Source: Legionella genomosp. 1 (GTDB taxonomy: Bacteria; Pseudomonadota; Gammaproteobacteria; Legionellales; Legionellaceae). Taken from it: a DNA stretch of 15,137 nt. Made by a program: the position numbers and the translations under genes. Shown one piece after another: positions 1-7,256 of the stretch. The notes beneath the pieces are model-generated. The model was not told the origin of the DNA and made no database searches. It saw nothing but the letters and a program-made list of their open reading frames with translations. The DNA lies in contig CAMBDN010000037.1 in assembly GCA_945865355.1 (NCBI GenBank), positions 1 through 15,137 of the forward strand. The letters are read 5' to 3'. Every line of letters begins with the position of its first letter. Positions within the stretch are counted from its first letter, which is position 1.

Positions 1-695
1 CAGGTGGATTTTTACTATTAAACACCGGTATCAAGCCAGTGCAATCAAAACATAAATTATTAACAACGATTGCCTATAAAACGCAAGGAAAAACGATTTA
101 TGGATTAGAAGGTAGCTTGTACCAAGCTGGAACTACGGTGAAGTGGTTACGTGACGAATTACATTTAATTAGTAAGCCCAGTGATACAGAGTCGTTGGCA
201 CAGAGTTTGGCTAGCAACGATGGTGTCTATTTGATACCGTCCTTTACTGGGTTGGGTGCTCCGCACTGGTTATCAACCCCTGGTGCTGCAATTATTGGCT
301 TATCTCGCACGAGTAATCGCGCTCATTTCGCGCGTGCTGCATTAGAAAGTGTATGTTATCAAACACGGGATGTACTGGCTTGCATGCGTGAAGATAGTGG
401 TATCACACTGTCACGACTGCGAGTGGATGGTGGCATGGCAGCCAATCAATGGTTTTTGCTATTTCTAGCTTCACAGTGTGGTTTAATCGTGGAACGCCCG
501 GATAACATTGAGGCGACAGCTTTGGGTGTCGCCATGCTTGCAGCGCTGGGGGTTGGCGCTGTAGAAAATTTGCAATCGTTGCAGGAAAACAGTAGTGGAG
601 ACAAACAGTTTCTAGCAGACGGTGATCCGTTAACGATGATGTCTGATTACCAAGGTTGGCTCCGTGCCTTAAAGATGATCAAAGCAGAGGTGTGA
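1..695 (+). CDS. glpK: Glycerol kinase, C-terminal part (5' end outside window)
   Basis: Glycerol kinase phosphorylates glycerol to sn-glycerol 3-phosphate with ATP in the cytosol. The reading frame is already open at the left edge (first whole codon at base 3), so only about 230 C-terminal residues of a roughly 500-residue enzyme are present. The GUG at base 39 is an internal codon, not a start. Visible family features are GGFLLLNTG at the edge, the stretch GVYLIPSFTGLGAPHW, the helix ALESVCYQTRDVL, and the nucleotide-binding LRVDGGMAANQW followed by VERPDNIEATALGVA. These match the C-terminal FGGY-kinase domain of E. coli GlpK along its whole length. The frame is intact to its TGA at 693-695. 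It converges on gltA. Other FGGY kinases are possible in principle, but the similarity is specific to GlpK. Confidence 0.93.
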   Translation, partial: GGFLLLNTGIKPVQSKHKLLTTIAYKTQGKTIYGLEGSLYQAGTTVKWLRDELHLISKPSDTESLAQSLASNDGVYLIPSFTGLGAPHWLSTPGAAIIGLSRTSNRAHFARAALESVCYQTRDVLACMREDSGITLSRLRVDGGMAANQWFLLFLASQCGLIVERPDNIEATALGVAMLAALGVGAVENLQSLQENSSGDKQFLADGDPLTMMSDYQGWLRALKMIKAEV

Positions 696-778
696 TTTAA
701 TACGGTTGTGATTATATTAGGATAATTAAAGGGCTTATCAATGATTTTAGTCGTTTCTTTATAACCCCTGGACACATT

Positions 779-809
779 ATCCCGTACGCAGCGCAGCTAA
801 ATACGGGAT
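779..809. repeat. Short inverted repeat, REP-like
   Basis: ATCCCGTA (779-786) pairs exactly with TACGGGAT (802-809) around a 15-base loop containing CGCAGCGCAGC. A related palindrome with a CCCGTAT arm lies at 10750-10775, between lapB and pyrF. Stem-loops of this style, a CCCG-rich arm and a GC-rich loop between genes, are common dispersed elements in gammaproteobacteria. Calling it a repeat family is inference from only two copies. Confidence 0.5.
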
Positions 810-813
810 CATT

Positions 814-848
814 TCCCAAGCCTCCTTCGTGGGCTAAGGAGGCTGGGA
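814..848. repeat. Strong hairpin between the convergent glpK and gltA ends
   Basis: TCCCA-A-GCCTCCTT (814-827) pairs with AAGGAGGCTGGGA (836-848), giving 13 base pairs with one bulged A and an 8-base loop. It starts 18 bases beyond the gltA stop and 118 beyond the glpK stop. No T-run follows on either strand, so it is not a standard intrinsic terminator. It may still block read-through or protect the 3' ends of the converging messages. It could also be part of one composite repeat with the palindrome at 779-809. Confidence 0.5.
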
Positions 849-866
849 CGTCAGCGTATCCTTTCG

Positions 867-2138
867 CTATTTAACATCACGATGTTTTTCACCGGTATAA
901 AGTTGCCGTGGACGGCCAATTTTGGATTTGCTGGCCGTCATTTCCATCCAATGTGACATCCACCCAACCGTTCGTGCTAACGCAAAAATGACCGTAAACA
1001 TGTTGGAAGGGATTCCGATGGCGCTTAAAGTAATTCCTGAGTAGAAATCCACATTTGGATAGAGTTTTTTATCTATAAAATATTCATCTTCTAATGCGAT
1101 ACGCTCCAATTCCATGGCTAATTTGAACAATGGTTCGTCTTGGGCGCCTACAGCCTTTAACACATTGTGACATGTTTCACGCATGACCTTTGCTCGTGGA
1201 TCATAACTTTTATAAACGCGGTGTCCGAATCCCATTAATCGGAATGGGTCGTCTTTATCTTTTGCACGTTTGATAAAATGATTGATTTTACTGACATCGC
1301 CAATCTCTTTCAGCATGTTTAAGCAGGCCTCATTTGCTCCCCCATGCGCAGGACCCCATAGCGCGCCAATGCCTGCTGAAATGCAAGCAAAGGGATTAGC
1401 CCCTGTTGAACCCGCAAGCCTAACCGTTGACGTTGAAGCGTTTTGTTCATGATCAGCATGTAGGGTAAAAATAGTGTCCATCGCTTTAACGATAATTGGA
1501 TTAGGAACGATGTCTTCAGAAGGAACGCCATACATCATATGAAGGAAATTTTCCGCATAAGACATTTTATTGAGGGGATACATATAGGGTAGGCCAATCG
1601 AGTATTTATAACTCATCGCTGCTAAAGTTGGCATTTTGGCAATGAGGCGAATGGCAGAGGTGTAACGATCGTCCTGTTTATTCAAATCCATTGTTTCATG
1701 GTAAAAAGCAGATAGTGCGCCAACAATGCCCACCATGATAGCCATCGGGTGAGCATCTCTGCGAAATCCATTTAAAAATTGGTACATTTGTTGATGGACC
1801 ATCGTGTGATTATTAATTTGGCTGACAAATTGTGTTTTTTCATTGGCATTTGGGAGTTCGCTGTTAAGCAATAAATAGCAGACGTCTAGAAAATCCTTTT
1901 TTTCCGCCAATTGTTCAATTGGATATCCACGGTAAAGCAATATCCCTTTTTCACCATCAATGAAGGTGATTTTAGATTCACAAGCTGCTGTGAACATGAA
2001 ACCAGGGTCGTAGGTAAATACGCCGGCTTCTCCAAGCTTGTTAATGTCAACGACATCTTTACCTAGGGTTGGGGTATAGATTGGTAAATCGATTGACTCA
2101 TGGCCATTTATACTGATGAGCGCGCTTTTTTTTGTCAT
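867..2138 (-). CDS. gltA: Citrate synthase (type II, hexameric-type GltA)
   Basis: This enzyme condenses oxaloacetate and acetyl-CoA to citrate, the entry step of the TCA cycle. The protein has 423 residues against 427 in E. coli GltA. The catalytic residues are visible: His265 in GPAHGGANEA, His306 in GFGHRVYKSYDPR and Asp364 in NVDFYSG. The substrate-binding segment HADHEQNASTSTVR is at 227-240. The N-terminal beta-rich domain (about 1-50), typical of the NADH-regulated Gram-negative type, is present. The ATG at 2138 is preceded by AGGAG (complement of 2146-2150) 7 bases upstream. The gene is transcribed alone, divergently from gyrA, from a near-consensus promoter. The frame is full length with TAG at 867-869. 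Methylcitrate synthase (PrpC) is the main alternative, but the length and motifs favour GltA. Confidence 0.97.
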   Translation of the reverse strand: MTKKSALISINGHESIDLPIYTPTLGKDVVDINKLGEAGVFTYDPGFMFTAACESKITFIDGEKGILLYRGYPIEQLAEKKDFLDVCYLLLNSELPNANEKTQFVSQINNHTMVHQQMYQFLNGFRRDAHPMAIMVGIVGALSAFYHETMDLNKQDDRYTSAIRLIAKMPTLAAMSYKYSIGLPYMYPLNKMSYAENFLHMMYGVPSEDIVPNPIIVKAMDTIFTLHADHEQNASTSTVRLAGSTGANPFACISAGIGALWGPAHGGANEACLNMLKEIGDVSKINHFIKRAKDKDDPFRLMGFGHRVYKSYDPRAKVMRETCHNVLKAVGAQDEPLFKLAMELERIALEDEYFIDKKLYPNVDFYSGITLSAIGIPSNMFTVIFALARTVGWMSHWMEMTASKSKIGRPRQLYTGEKHRDVK

Positions 2139-2145
2139 GGGGGAG

Positions 2146-2150
2146 CTCCT
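2146..2150 (-). promoter_or_regulatory. Ribosome binding site of gltA
   Basis: On the minus strand AGGAG lies 7 bases before the ATG and fixes the start at 2138. It sits inside a self-complementary GGAGCTCC. The same AGGAGCTCCC string precedes the unknown gene at 13153. Confidence 0.8.
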
Positions 2151-2181
2151 GATTATTCGGGCATACCTCTATTGTTGCAGA

Positions 2182-2210
2182 ACTATATAAAAATGACCAC
2201 ATACAGTCAA
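2182..2210 (-). promoter_or_regulatory. Sigma-70 promoter of gltA
   Basis: Reading the minus strand, TTGACT (complement of 2205-2210) is followed after exactly 17 bases by TATAGT (complement of 2182-2187). Each hexamer matches consensus at 5 of 6 positions. Initiation would fall near 2175, giving a 5' leader of roughly 37 bases. No operator was recognised. Confidence 0.75.
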
Positions 2211-2311
2211 TCTCAAGGCAAATTTGCTTGGACTTATTTTGTAATGCAGGGTGGTGTAAATTATTCCTCTTTGTAATCTTTTTGTCTAGTAATTTAGGTT
2301 AATTCTGCTCA

Positions 2312-2340
2312 TTCATTTAAACAGGGGTTTATGCTATTCT
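2312..2340 (+). promoter_or_regulatory. Possible gyrA promoter
   Basis: TATTCT (2335-2340) makes an acceptable -10 box. TTCATT (2312-2317), 17 bases upstream, is a poor -35 box. TATGCT (2330-2335) is an alternative -10 box. The position, about 50 bases before the gyrA ATG, is sensible, but the match is weak. Confidence 0.3.
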
Positions 2341-2389
2341 GTCTGACTAATTTTATTTATATTTCATTGCAGAAGGACGCGTTCTAACC

Positions 2390-4969
2390 ATGGGTTATTC
2401 AGCTAAAGAAGTCACTCCGGTTAACATTGAAGACGAGTTAAAACAGTCTTATCTTGATTATGCGATGAGTGTCATCGTTGGACGTGCGCTACCAGATGTG
2501 CGGGATGGTTTAAAACCTGTACATAGGCGTGTTCTGTTTGCGATGAGCGAATTGGGTAATGATTGGAATAAACCCTATAAAAAATCAGCCCGTGTGGTCG
2601 GGGATGTGATTGGTAAATATCACCCTCATGGTGATACTGCTGTATACGATACGATTGTTCGTATGGCACAAAATTTTTCGATGCGTTATATGCTGGTTGA
2701 TGGACAAGGTAACTTTGGTTCGGTAGATGGTGATGCACCAGCGGCGATGCGATATACCGAAGTTAGAATGTCAAAGGTAGCTCATGCATTACTTTCTGAT
2801 TTAGAAAAGGAAACCGTTGATTTTAGTCCTAACTACGATGAAACAGAATTTGCTCCCGTGGTTTTTCCTGCAAGAATCCCTAATTTATTAGTCAATGGTT
2901 CCTCTGGTATTGCCGTAGGGATGGCGACCAATATCCCCCCTCATAATTTGACTGAAATCATTGATGCTTGTGTTGCAGTGATGGCTGATCCTGAGATTAG
3001 TATCGATGATCTCATGGCGATTGTTCCAGGCCCAGACTTCCCAACGGCGGCTATTATTAATGGACGCGCAGGTATTATCGAGGCTTACCGCACTGGACGT
3101 GGGCGGATTTCTATCCGCGCAAGAACAGATATAGAAACAGATGATCATTCGGGTAAACAAGCTATTATTATTCATGAGCTGCCTTATCAAGTGAATAAAG
3201 CGCGTCTGGTTGAGCGTATTGCGGAATTGGTGCGTGAAAAAAAATTAGAAGGGATTACCGGTCTTCGTGATGAGTCGGATAAACAAGGTATGCGTGTTGT
3301 AATCGAGCTGAGACGTGGTGAAGTCGCTGAGGTTATGCTGAACAACTTGTATGCTCATACGCAAATGCAGAATGTGTTTGGTATAAACATGGTCGCCCTG
3401 GTGGATGGTCAGCCTAGAACACTTAATCTCAAACAAATTTTAGAGTATTTTATCAAACATCGACGCGAAGTGGTTACTCGTCGTTGTATTTTTGAGTTAA
3501 AGAAAGCACGTAATCGGGCGCATTTGTTGGAAGGATTAGGTATTGCACTGGCAAATATTGATGAAATGATTGCCTTGATCAAAAAATCACCGTCACCACA
3601 AGAGGCAAAAGATGGGTTAATGGCACGCTTATGGCAACCGGGCATGGTGCTAAGAATGTTAGAGAAAGCCGGTGATGGCGCCTCTCGTCCGGATGATTTG
3701 GATGTGTCTTTTGGATTAACTGCCGATGGTTACCGTTTATCAGGATTACAAGCTCAAGCAATTCTTGAATTACGTCTTCATCGTTTAACGGCGTTGGAAC
3801 AAGATAAAATTCTGGGTGAATTTGAAGAGCTATTGCTCGTTATCAAAGAGTTACTTGATATCTTGGGTTCACCTGAACGTTTGATGCAAGTGATACGTGA
3901 TGAACTGCTGGAAATGAGAGCGCAATTTGGCGATGGCCGACGAACCGAAATCACCGCTTCACAAGAAGATTTAACCATTGAAGATTTGATTACCGAAGAG
4001 GATGTTGTGGTAACTATGTCCCATCAGGGTTATGTGAAATACCAACCCATTACTTCATATCAAGCGCAGCGACGGGGCGGGAAGGGTAAATCTGCAACCC
4101 ATGTTAAAGAAGAAGATTTTGTCGAACGCTTAATAATAGCTAGCACGCACGATACGCTGTTGTGTTTTTCTAATCATGGTAAATTGTACTGGTTAAAAGC
4201 ATATCAATTACCATTGGCAAGTCGTATCTCGCGTGGTAAACCCATCATTAATATTTTGCCATTGGCTGAAAATGAAGCGATTACTGCTATGTTGCCAGTG
4301 CGCGAGTATCAGGATGGTTATTTTGTCTTCATGGCAACGAAACTCGGTACGGTTAAAAAAGTACCGCTAACTGCTTTCGGGCGGCCACGATCTAATGGCA
4401 TTATCGCGGTTGATTTGGATGAGGGCGATCGTCTGGTTGGTGTTGATATCACCGATGGTAGCAAAGACATTATGCTGTTTTCTGATGCTGGAAAAGTCAT
4501 TCGTTTTGTTGAAACTTTAGTAAGGCCAATGGGGCGAACCGCTAGAGGCGTTCGCGGGATTCGCTTGGGTAAAGATCAATCGGTAATCTCGTTAGTTGTT
4601 GCTTATCCAGGCGGTACTATTTTGACAGCAACTGAGTTCGGTTATGGCAAACGGACAGATGTTGAAGAGTATCGAGTGACGGGTCGTGGTGGTCAAGGGG
4701 TTATTTCGATTCAAGTGAGCGAGCGTAATGGTAAAGTTGTTCGCGCTCAACAAGTCACTGATCAAGACCAAGCGATGCTTATCACCGATCAAGGTACTTT
4801 AGTGCGTTTTAAGGTGAGTGAACTATCTATTATTGGTCGTAATACACAAGGTGTGCGCTTGATCAATGTGAGTTCTGGTGAGCATGTCGTCGGGATGCAA
4901 CGAATAGAAGATATTCAGGACGATGATGAAATCGCAGATATTGAGGAAGCGTCTCAAGACAACGGATAA
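2390..4969 (+). CDS. gyrA: DNA gyrase subunit A
   Basis: GyrA is the DNA breakage-reunion subunit of the A2B2 gyrase, which introduces negative supercoils with ATP. The protein has 859 residues (E. coli 875). The active-site tyrosine is Tyr122 in AAMRYTEVRM. The quinolone-resistance-determining region reads HPHGDTAVYDTIV, with Thr83 and Asp87 in E. coli numbering. Thr83 is the natural residue in Pseudomonas and Legionella, so it is not evidence of acquired resistance. The C-terminal beta-pinwheel contains the GyrA box QRRGGKG at 560-566, needed for DNA wrapping and diagnostic against ParC. It ends in an acidic tail (DDDEIADIEEASQDNG). The ATG at 2390 has an AGAAGGA ribosome site (2371-2377) at a slightly long spacing of 12. 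It is divergent from gltA. Confidence 0.98.
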   Translation: MGYSAKEVTPVNIEDELKQSYLDYAMSVIVGRALPDVRDGLKPVHRRVLFAMSELGNDWNKPYKKSARVVGDVIGKYHPHGDTAVYDTIVRMAQNFSMRYMLVDGQGNFGSVDGDAPAAMRYTEVRMSKVAHALLSDLEKETVDFSPNYDETEFAPVVFPARIPNLLVNGSSGIAVGMATNIPPHNLTEIIDACVAVMADPEISIDDLMAIVPGPDFPTAAIINGRAGIIEAYRTGRGRISIRARTDIETDDHSGKQAIIIHELPYQVNKARLVERIAELVREKKLEGITGLRDESDKQGMRVVIELRRGEVAEVMLNNLYAHTQMQNVFGINMVALVDGQPRTLNLKQILEYFIKHRREVVTRRCIFELKKARNRAHLLEGLGIALANIDEMIALIKKSPSPQEAKDGLMARLWQPGMVLRMLEKAGDGASRPDDLDVSFGLTADGYRLSGLQAQAILELRLHRLTALEQDKILGEFEELLLVIKELLDILGSPERLMQVIRDELLEMRAQFGDGRRTEITASQEDLTIEDLITEEDVVVTMSHQGYVKYQPITSYQAQRRGGKGKSATHVKEEDFVERLIIASTHDTLLCFSNHGKLYWLKAYQLPLASRISRGKPIINILPLAENEAITAMLPVREYQDGYFVFMATKLGTVKKVPLTAFGRPRSNGIIAVDLDEGDRLVGVDITDGSKDIMLFSDAGKVIRFVETLVRPMGRTARGVRGIRLGKDQSVISLVVAYPGGTILTATEFGYGKRTDVEEYRVTGRGGQGVISIQVSERNGKVVRAQQVTDQDQAMLITDQGTLVRFKVSELSIIGRNTQGVRLINVSSGEHVVGMQRIEDIQDDDEIADIEEASQDNG

Positions 4970-5060
4970 AGTCCATCCTTTTGATAAAAAGGGAGGTTAG
5001 GAGGAGTTTGTTTAATGCCTTTATAAACGCTTCCTTCATCTCTCTTTTTCAAAAAGGAGC

Positions 5061-5086
5061 GCTCACTGCCAGAGCCCGTTTTTTTT
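5061..5086 (+). terminator. Weak candidate terminator after gyrA
   Basis: GCTC (5061-5064) can pair with GAGC (5072-5075) around a 7-base loop. After CCG comes a run of eight T (5079-5086). The stem is short, but the uridine tract is good and the element lies about 90 bases after the gyrA stop. It would separate gyrA from aroA. The rest of 4970-5194 shows no convincing gene. Confidence 0.3.
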
Positions 5087-5180
5087 GTAATGCAAGGATA
5101 CCGCACGTTGTGCGCGCTTATATAACAAATGCCAATGGCCGGCGTTCAGTCACTTATTAAAAATTATGTAAGATTTTTCA

Positions 5181-5187
5181 GAGGAAG
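5181..5187 (+). promoter_or_regulatory. Ribosome binding site that decides the aroA start
   Basis: GAGGAAG ends 7 bases before the ATG at 5195. The frame is open further upstream to an ATG at 5129, but that one has no ribosome site. The added residues (MPMAGVQSLIKNYVRFFRG...) have no counterpart in the family. Confidence 0.8.
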
Positions 5188-5194
5188 TTCGCCA

Positions 5195-6511
5195 ATGAGT
5201 TCGCATCACTTTATCAGTAACCCTGTAAGCTCACTTAAAGGTGATATTACCGTACCCGGTGATAAATCGATTTCTCATCGTGCCATTATGCTCGGAGCTA
5301 TTGCTAAAGGGACGACTACGGTTAGTGGCTTTTTGGACGGCGAGGATTGTTTGGCAACGTTGCATGCATTTCAATCGATGGGCGTTAGGATTGAAGGGCC
5401 TTTTTCACAGCGTGTATTGATTCACGGTGTAGGTAAGTACGGGTTAAAAAAACCTAAGGAAATCATCAATTGTGGTAATTCAGGAACCACAATGCGCCTC
5501 ATGGTGGGTATTTTGGCTGCACAACCGTTTGATAGCGAGTTAACGGGGGATCAAAGTCTAGTGAAAAGACCCATGGAGCGTGTGAGCCGACCCTTGCAGC
5601 AGATGGGCGCTCAAGTAATAACCAACAGTGGTAAGCCACCGTTATCCATACGTGGAGGACAAGTTCTACATGGTATTACTTATGAAATGCCTGAAGCCAG
5701 TGCGCAGGTAAAATCGTGTTTATTGTTAGCCGGTCTTTATGCCCAGGGTGAAACACGAGTGATTGAGCCTGGTGTGACACGTGATCATACTGAACGAATG
5801 TTGACTGCTTTTTCATACCCTATACATAAATCAGATAATACTATCGTGATTAATGCGCAAAGCGAATGCCAAGGCACCGACATTGTCGTTCCGGGAGATA
5901 TCTCATCAGCAGCATTTTTTATTGTGGCAGCAACCATCATTCCTAACGCGGAATTATTTATCAGAAATGTAGGGATTAACCCTACTCGTACGGGTGTCAT
6001 TGAAATCTTAAAGCGCATGGGCGCAAACATTAAGCTAACCAACAAGCGCATATGTGGTGAAGAATTAGTCGCTGATATTTATGTTAAGCATGCAGAATTA
6101 GAAGGAATTGATATCCCTGCAGCAACAGTGCCATTAGCGATAGATGAATTTCCAGCAATATTTATAGCTGCAAGTTGTGCCAAAGGTCAGACCGTACTAC
6201 ACGGAGCTAAAGAGTTACGATGCAAGGAAAGTGATCGGATTGGTGCTATGGCTGAGGGACTACAGCGACTAGGAATCGAGGCGGAGGCGTTTGAGGATGG
6301 TATTTCTATCACGGGAGGAACGCTACAAGGTGGTGTTGTTGATAGTCGGCATGATCATCGTATAGCAATGGCTTTTGCTATTGCTGGCGCCGTTGCTAAC
6401 GAGGCGGTAACCATTAAAGATTGCTCAAATGTTGCCACGTCGTTCCCTCTGTTTGTGAACACTGCCAACCGTGTTCAGCTTAAGATAGAGGAAATCCACC
6501 ATGAGCTCTAA
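5195..6511 (+). CDS. aroA: 3-phosphoshikimate 1-carboxyvinyltransferase (EPSP synthase, class II motifs)
   Basis: AroA joins shikimate 3-phosphate and phosphoenolpyruvate to form EPSP, the sixth step of chorismate synthesis. From the ATG at 5195 the protein has 438 residues (E. coli 427). The four motifs used to define class II (CP4-type) enzymes are all present: GDKS 22-25, SAQVK 169-173, RDHTE 196-200 and NPTR 262-265. Other active-site parts are NCGNSGTTMRL 92-102, DE 317-318, KESDR 344-348 and DHR 387-389. At the position where the CP4 enzyme has the tolerance-linked alanine (NAATGCR), this one has glycine (NSGTTMR), so glyphosate tolerance cannot be assumed. The 3' end overlaps cmk by 11 bases, implying coupled translation. 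The serC/pheA/hisC genes often found between gyrA and aroA are absent. Confidence 0.96.
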   Translation: MSSHHFISNPVSSLKGDITVPGDKSISHRAIMLGAIAKGTTTVSGFLDGEDCLATLHAFQSMGVRIEGPFSQRVLIHGVGKYGLKKPKEIINCGNSGTTMRLMVGILAAQPFDSELTGDQSLVKRPMERVSRPLQQMGAQVITNSGKPPLSIRGGQVLHGITYEMPEASAQVKSCLLLAGLYAQGETRVIEPGVTRDHTERMLTAFSYPIHKSDNTIVINAQSECQGTDIVVPGDISSAAFFIVAATIIPNAELFIRNVGINPTRTGVIEILKRMGANIKLTNKRICGEELVADIYVKHAELEGIDIPAATVPLAIDEFPAIFIAASCAKGQTVLHGAKELRCKESDRIGAMAEGLQRLGIEAEAFEDGISITGGTLQGGVVDSRHDHRIAMAFAIAGAVANEAVTIKDCSNVATSFPLFVNTANRVQLKIEEIHHEL

Positions 6512-7199
6512 GACAAATGTACCCGTTATTACCATCGATGGTCCAAGCGGTACCGGTAAAGGTACTATCTGTCATCAGTTAGCTGAGCATCTGGGTTGGC
6601 ATTTTCTAGATAGCGGCGCGCTTTATAGAGTTCTGGCGTACGCTGCTGTAAAACAGTCAATTGATTTCAATGATATAAATAAATTGGTGTTGCTTGCACA
6701 TGCACTCAATTTGCGTTTTGAGGTTGATTCATCGCAAAACAGTATGGTCTTTTTAGATGAAAAAGAAATTACCAATGAAATTCGAACTGAACAATGCGGT
6801 CAGAATGCGTCAAAAATAGCGGTTATTCATGAGGTTAGAGAAGCACTGCTCGCCAGACAAAGGGCATTTGCTACACCACCTGGTTTAGTAACCGATGGTC
6901 GTGATATGGGCACAATTGTTTTTCCTAAAGCGCAATTGAAAATTTATTTGTACGCTAGCGCTGAGGAAAGAGCGGCCAGACGCTATTTGCAGTTGAAAAA
7001 TAGCGGAAATGATGCTAGCCTCGCCCAGGTTGTTGATGAACTGGTTAAACGTGATGCAAGAGATACTGAACGAACGCATTCACCATTGAAGCCTGCAGAG
7101 GACGCAGTGCAGATCGACACAACAGGTCAAACAATTGTACAAGTATTTAACAATGTATTACAATTACTTGATAAGCACTTGTCAATCGTTAGCTTGTGA
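6501..7199 (+). CDS. cmk: Cytidylate kinase
   Basis: Cmk phosphorylates CMP and dCMP to their diphosphates with ATP, recycling pyrimidine nucleotides from RNA turnover. The protein has 232 residues (E. coli 227). The P-loop GPSGTGKGT is at 14-22. DSGALYR at 37-43 and DGRDMGT at 132-138 contribute to the nucleotide-binding site. RDARDTERTHSPLKPAEDA from 184 is the conserved lid and C-terminal segment. The start ATG lies inside the end of aroA and has AGAGGAA (6487-6493) 7 bases upstream. The order aroA-cmk-rpsA is conserved across proteobacteria, and in E. coli rpsA is partly transcribed from promoters in or before cmk. Confidence 0.97.
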   Translation: MSSKTNVPVITIDGPSGTGKGTICHQLAEHLGWHFLDSGALYRVLAYAAVKQSIDFNDINKLVLLAHALNLRFEVDSSQNSMVFLDEKEITNEIRTEQCGQNASKIAVIHEVREALLARQRAFATPPGLVTDGRDMGTIVFPKAQLKIYLYASAEERAARRYLQLKNSGNDASLAQVVDELVKRDARDTERTHSPLKPAEDAVQIDTTGQTIVQVFNNVLQLLDKHLSIVSL

Positions 7200-7256
7200 A
7201 GGGGGGAAGATGTGCGGAGCACATTCTTCTATTTTCTTACTAAAGAGTTTACTAAC

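Noticed and set aside
2630..2650. GyrA Thr83 as a quinolone-resistance mutation
   Set aside because: Threonine is the natural residue at this position in several gammaproteobacteria, and Asp87 is unchanged.
5129..5194. Longer aroA start at 5129
   Set aside because: No ribosome site before it, and the 22 added residues have no family counterpart; the ATG at 5195 has GAGGAAG at ideal spacing.
7212..7256. GTG start for rpsA
   Set aside because: The 15 extra residues are not conserved; the ATG at 7257 aligns with the E. coli S1 start.
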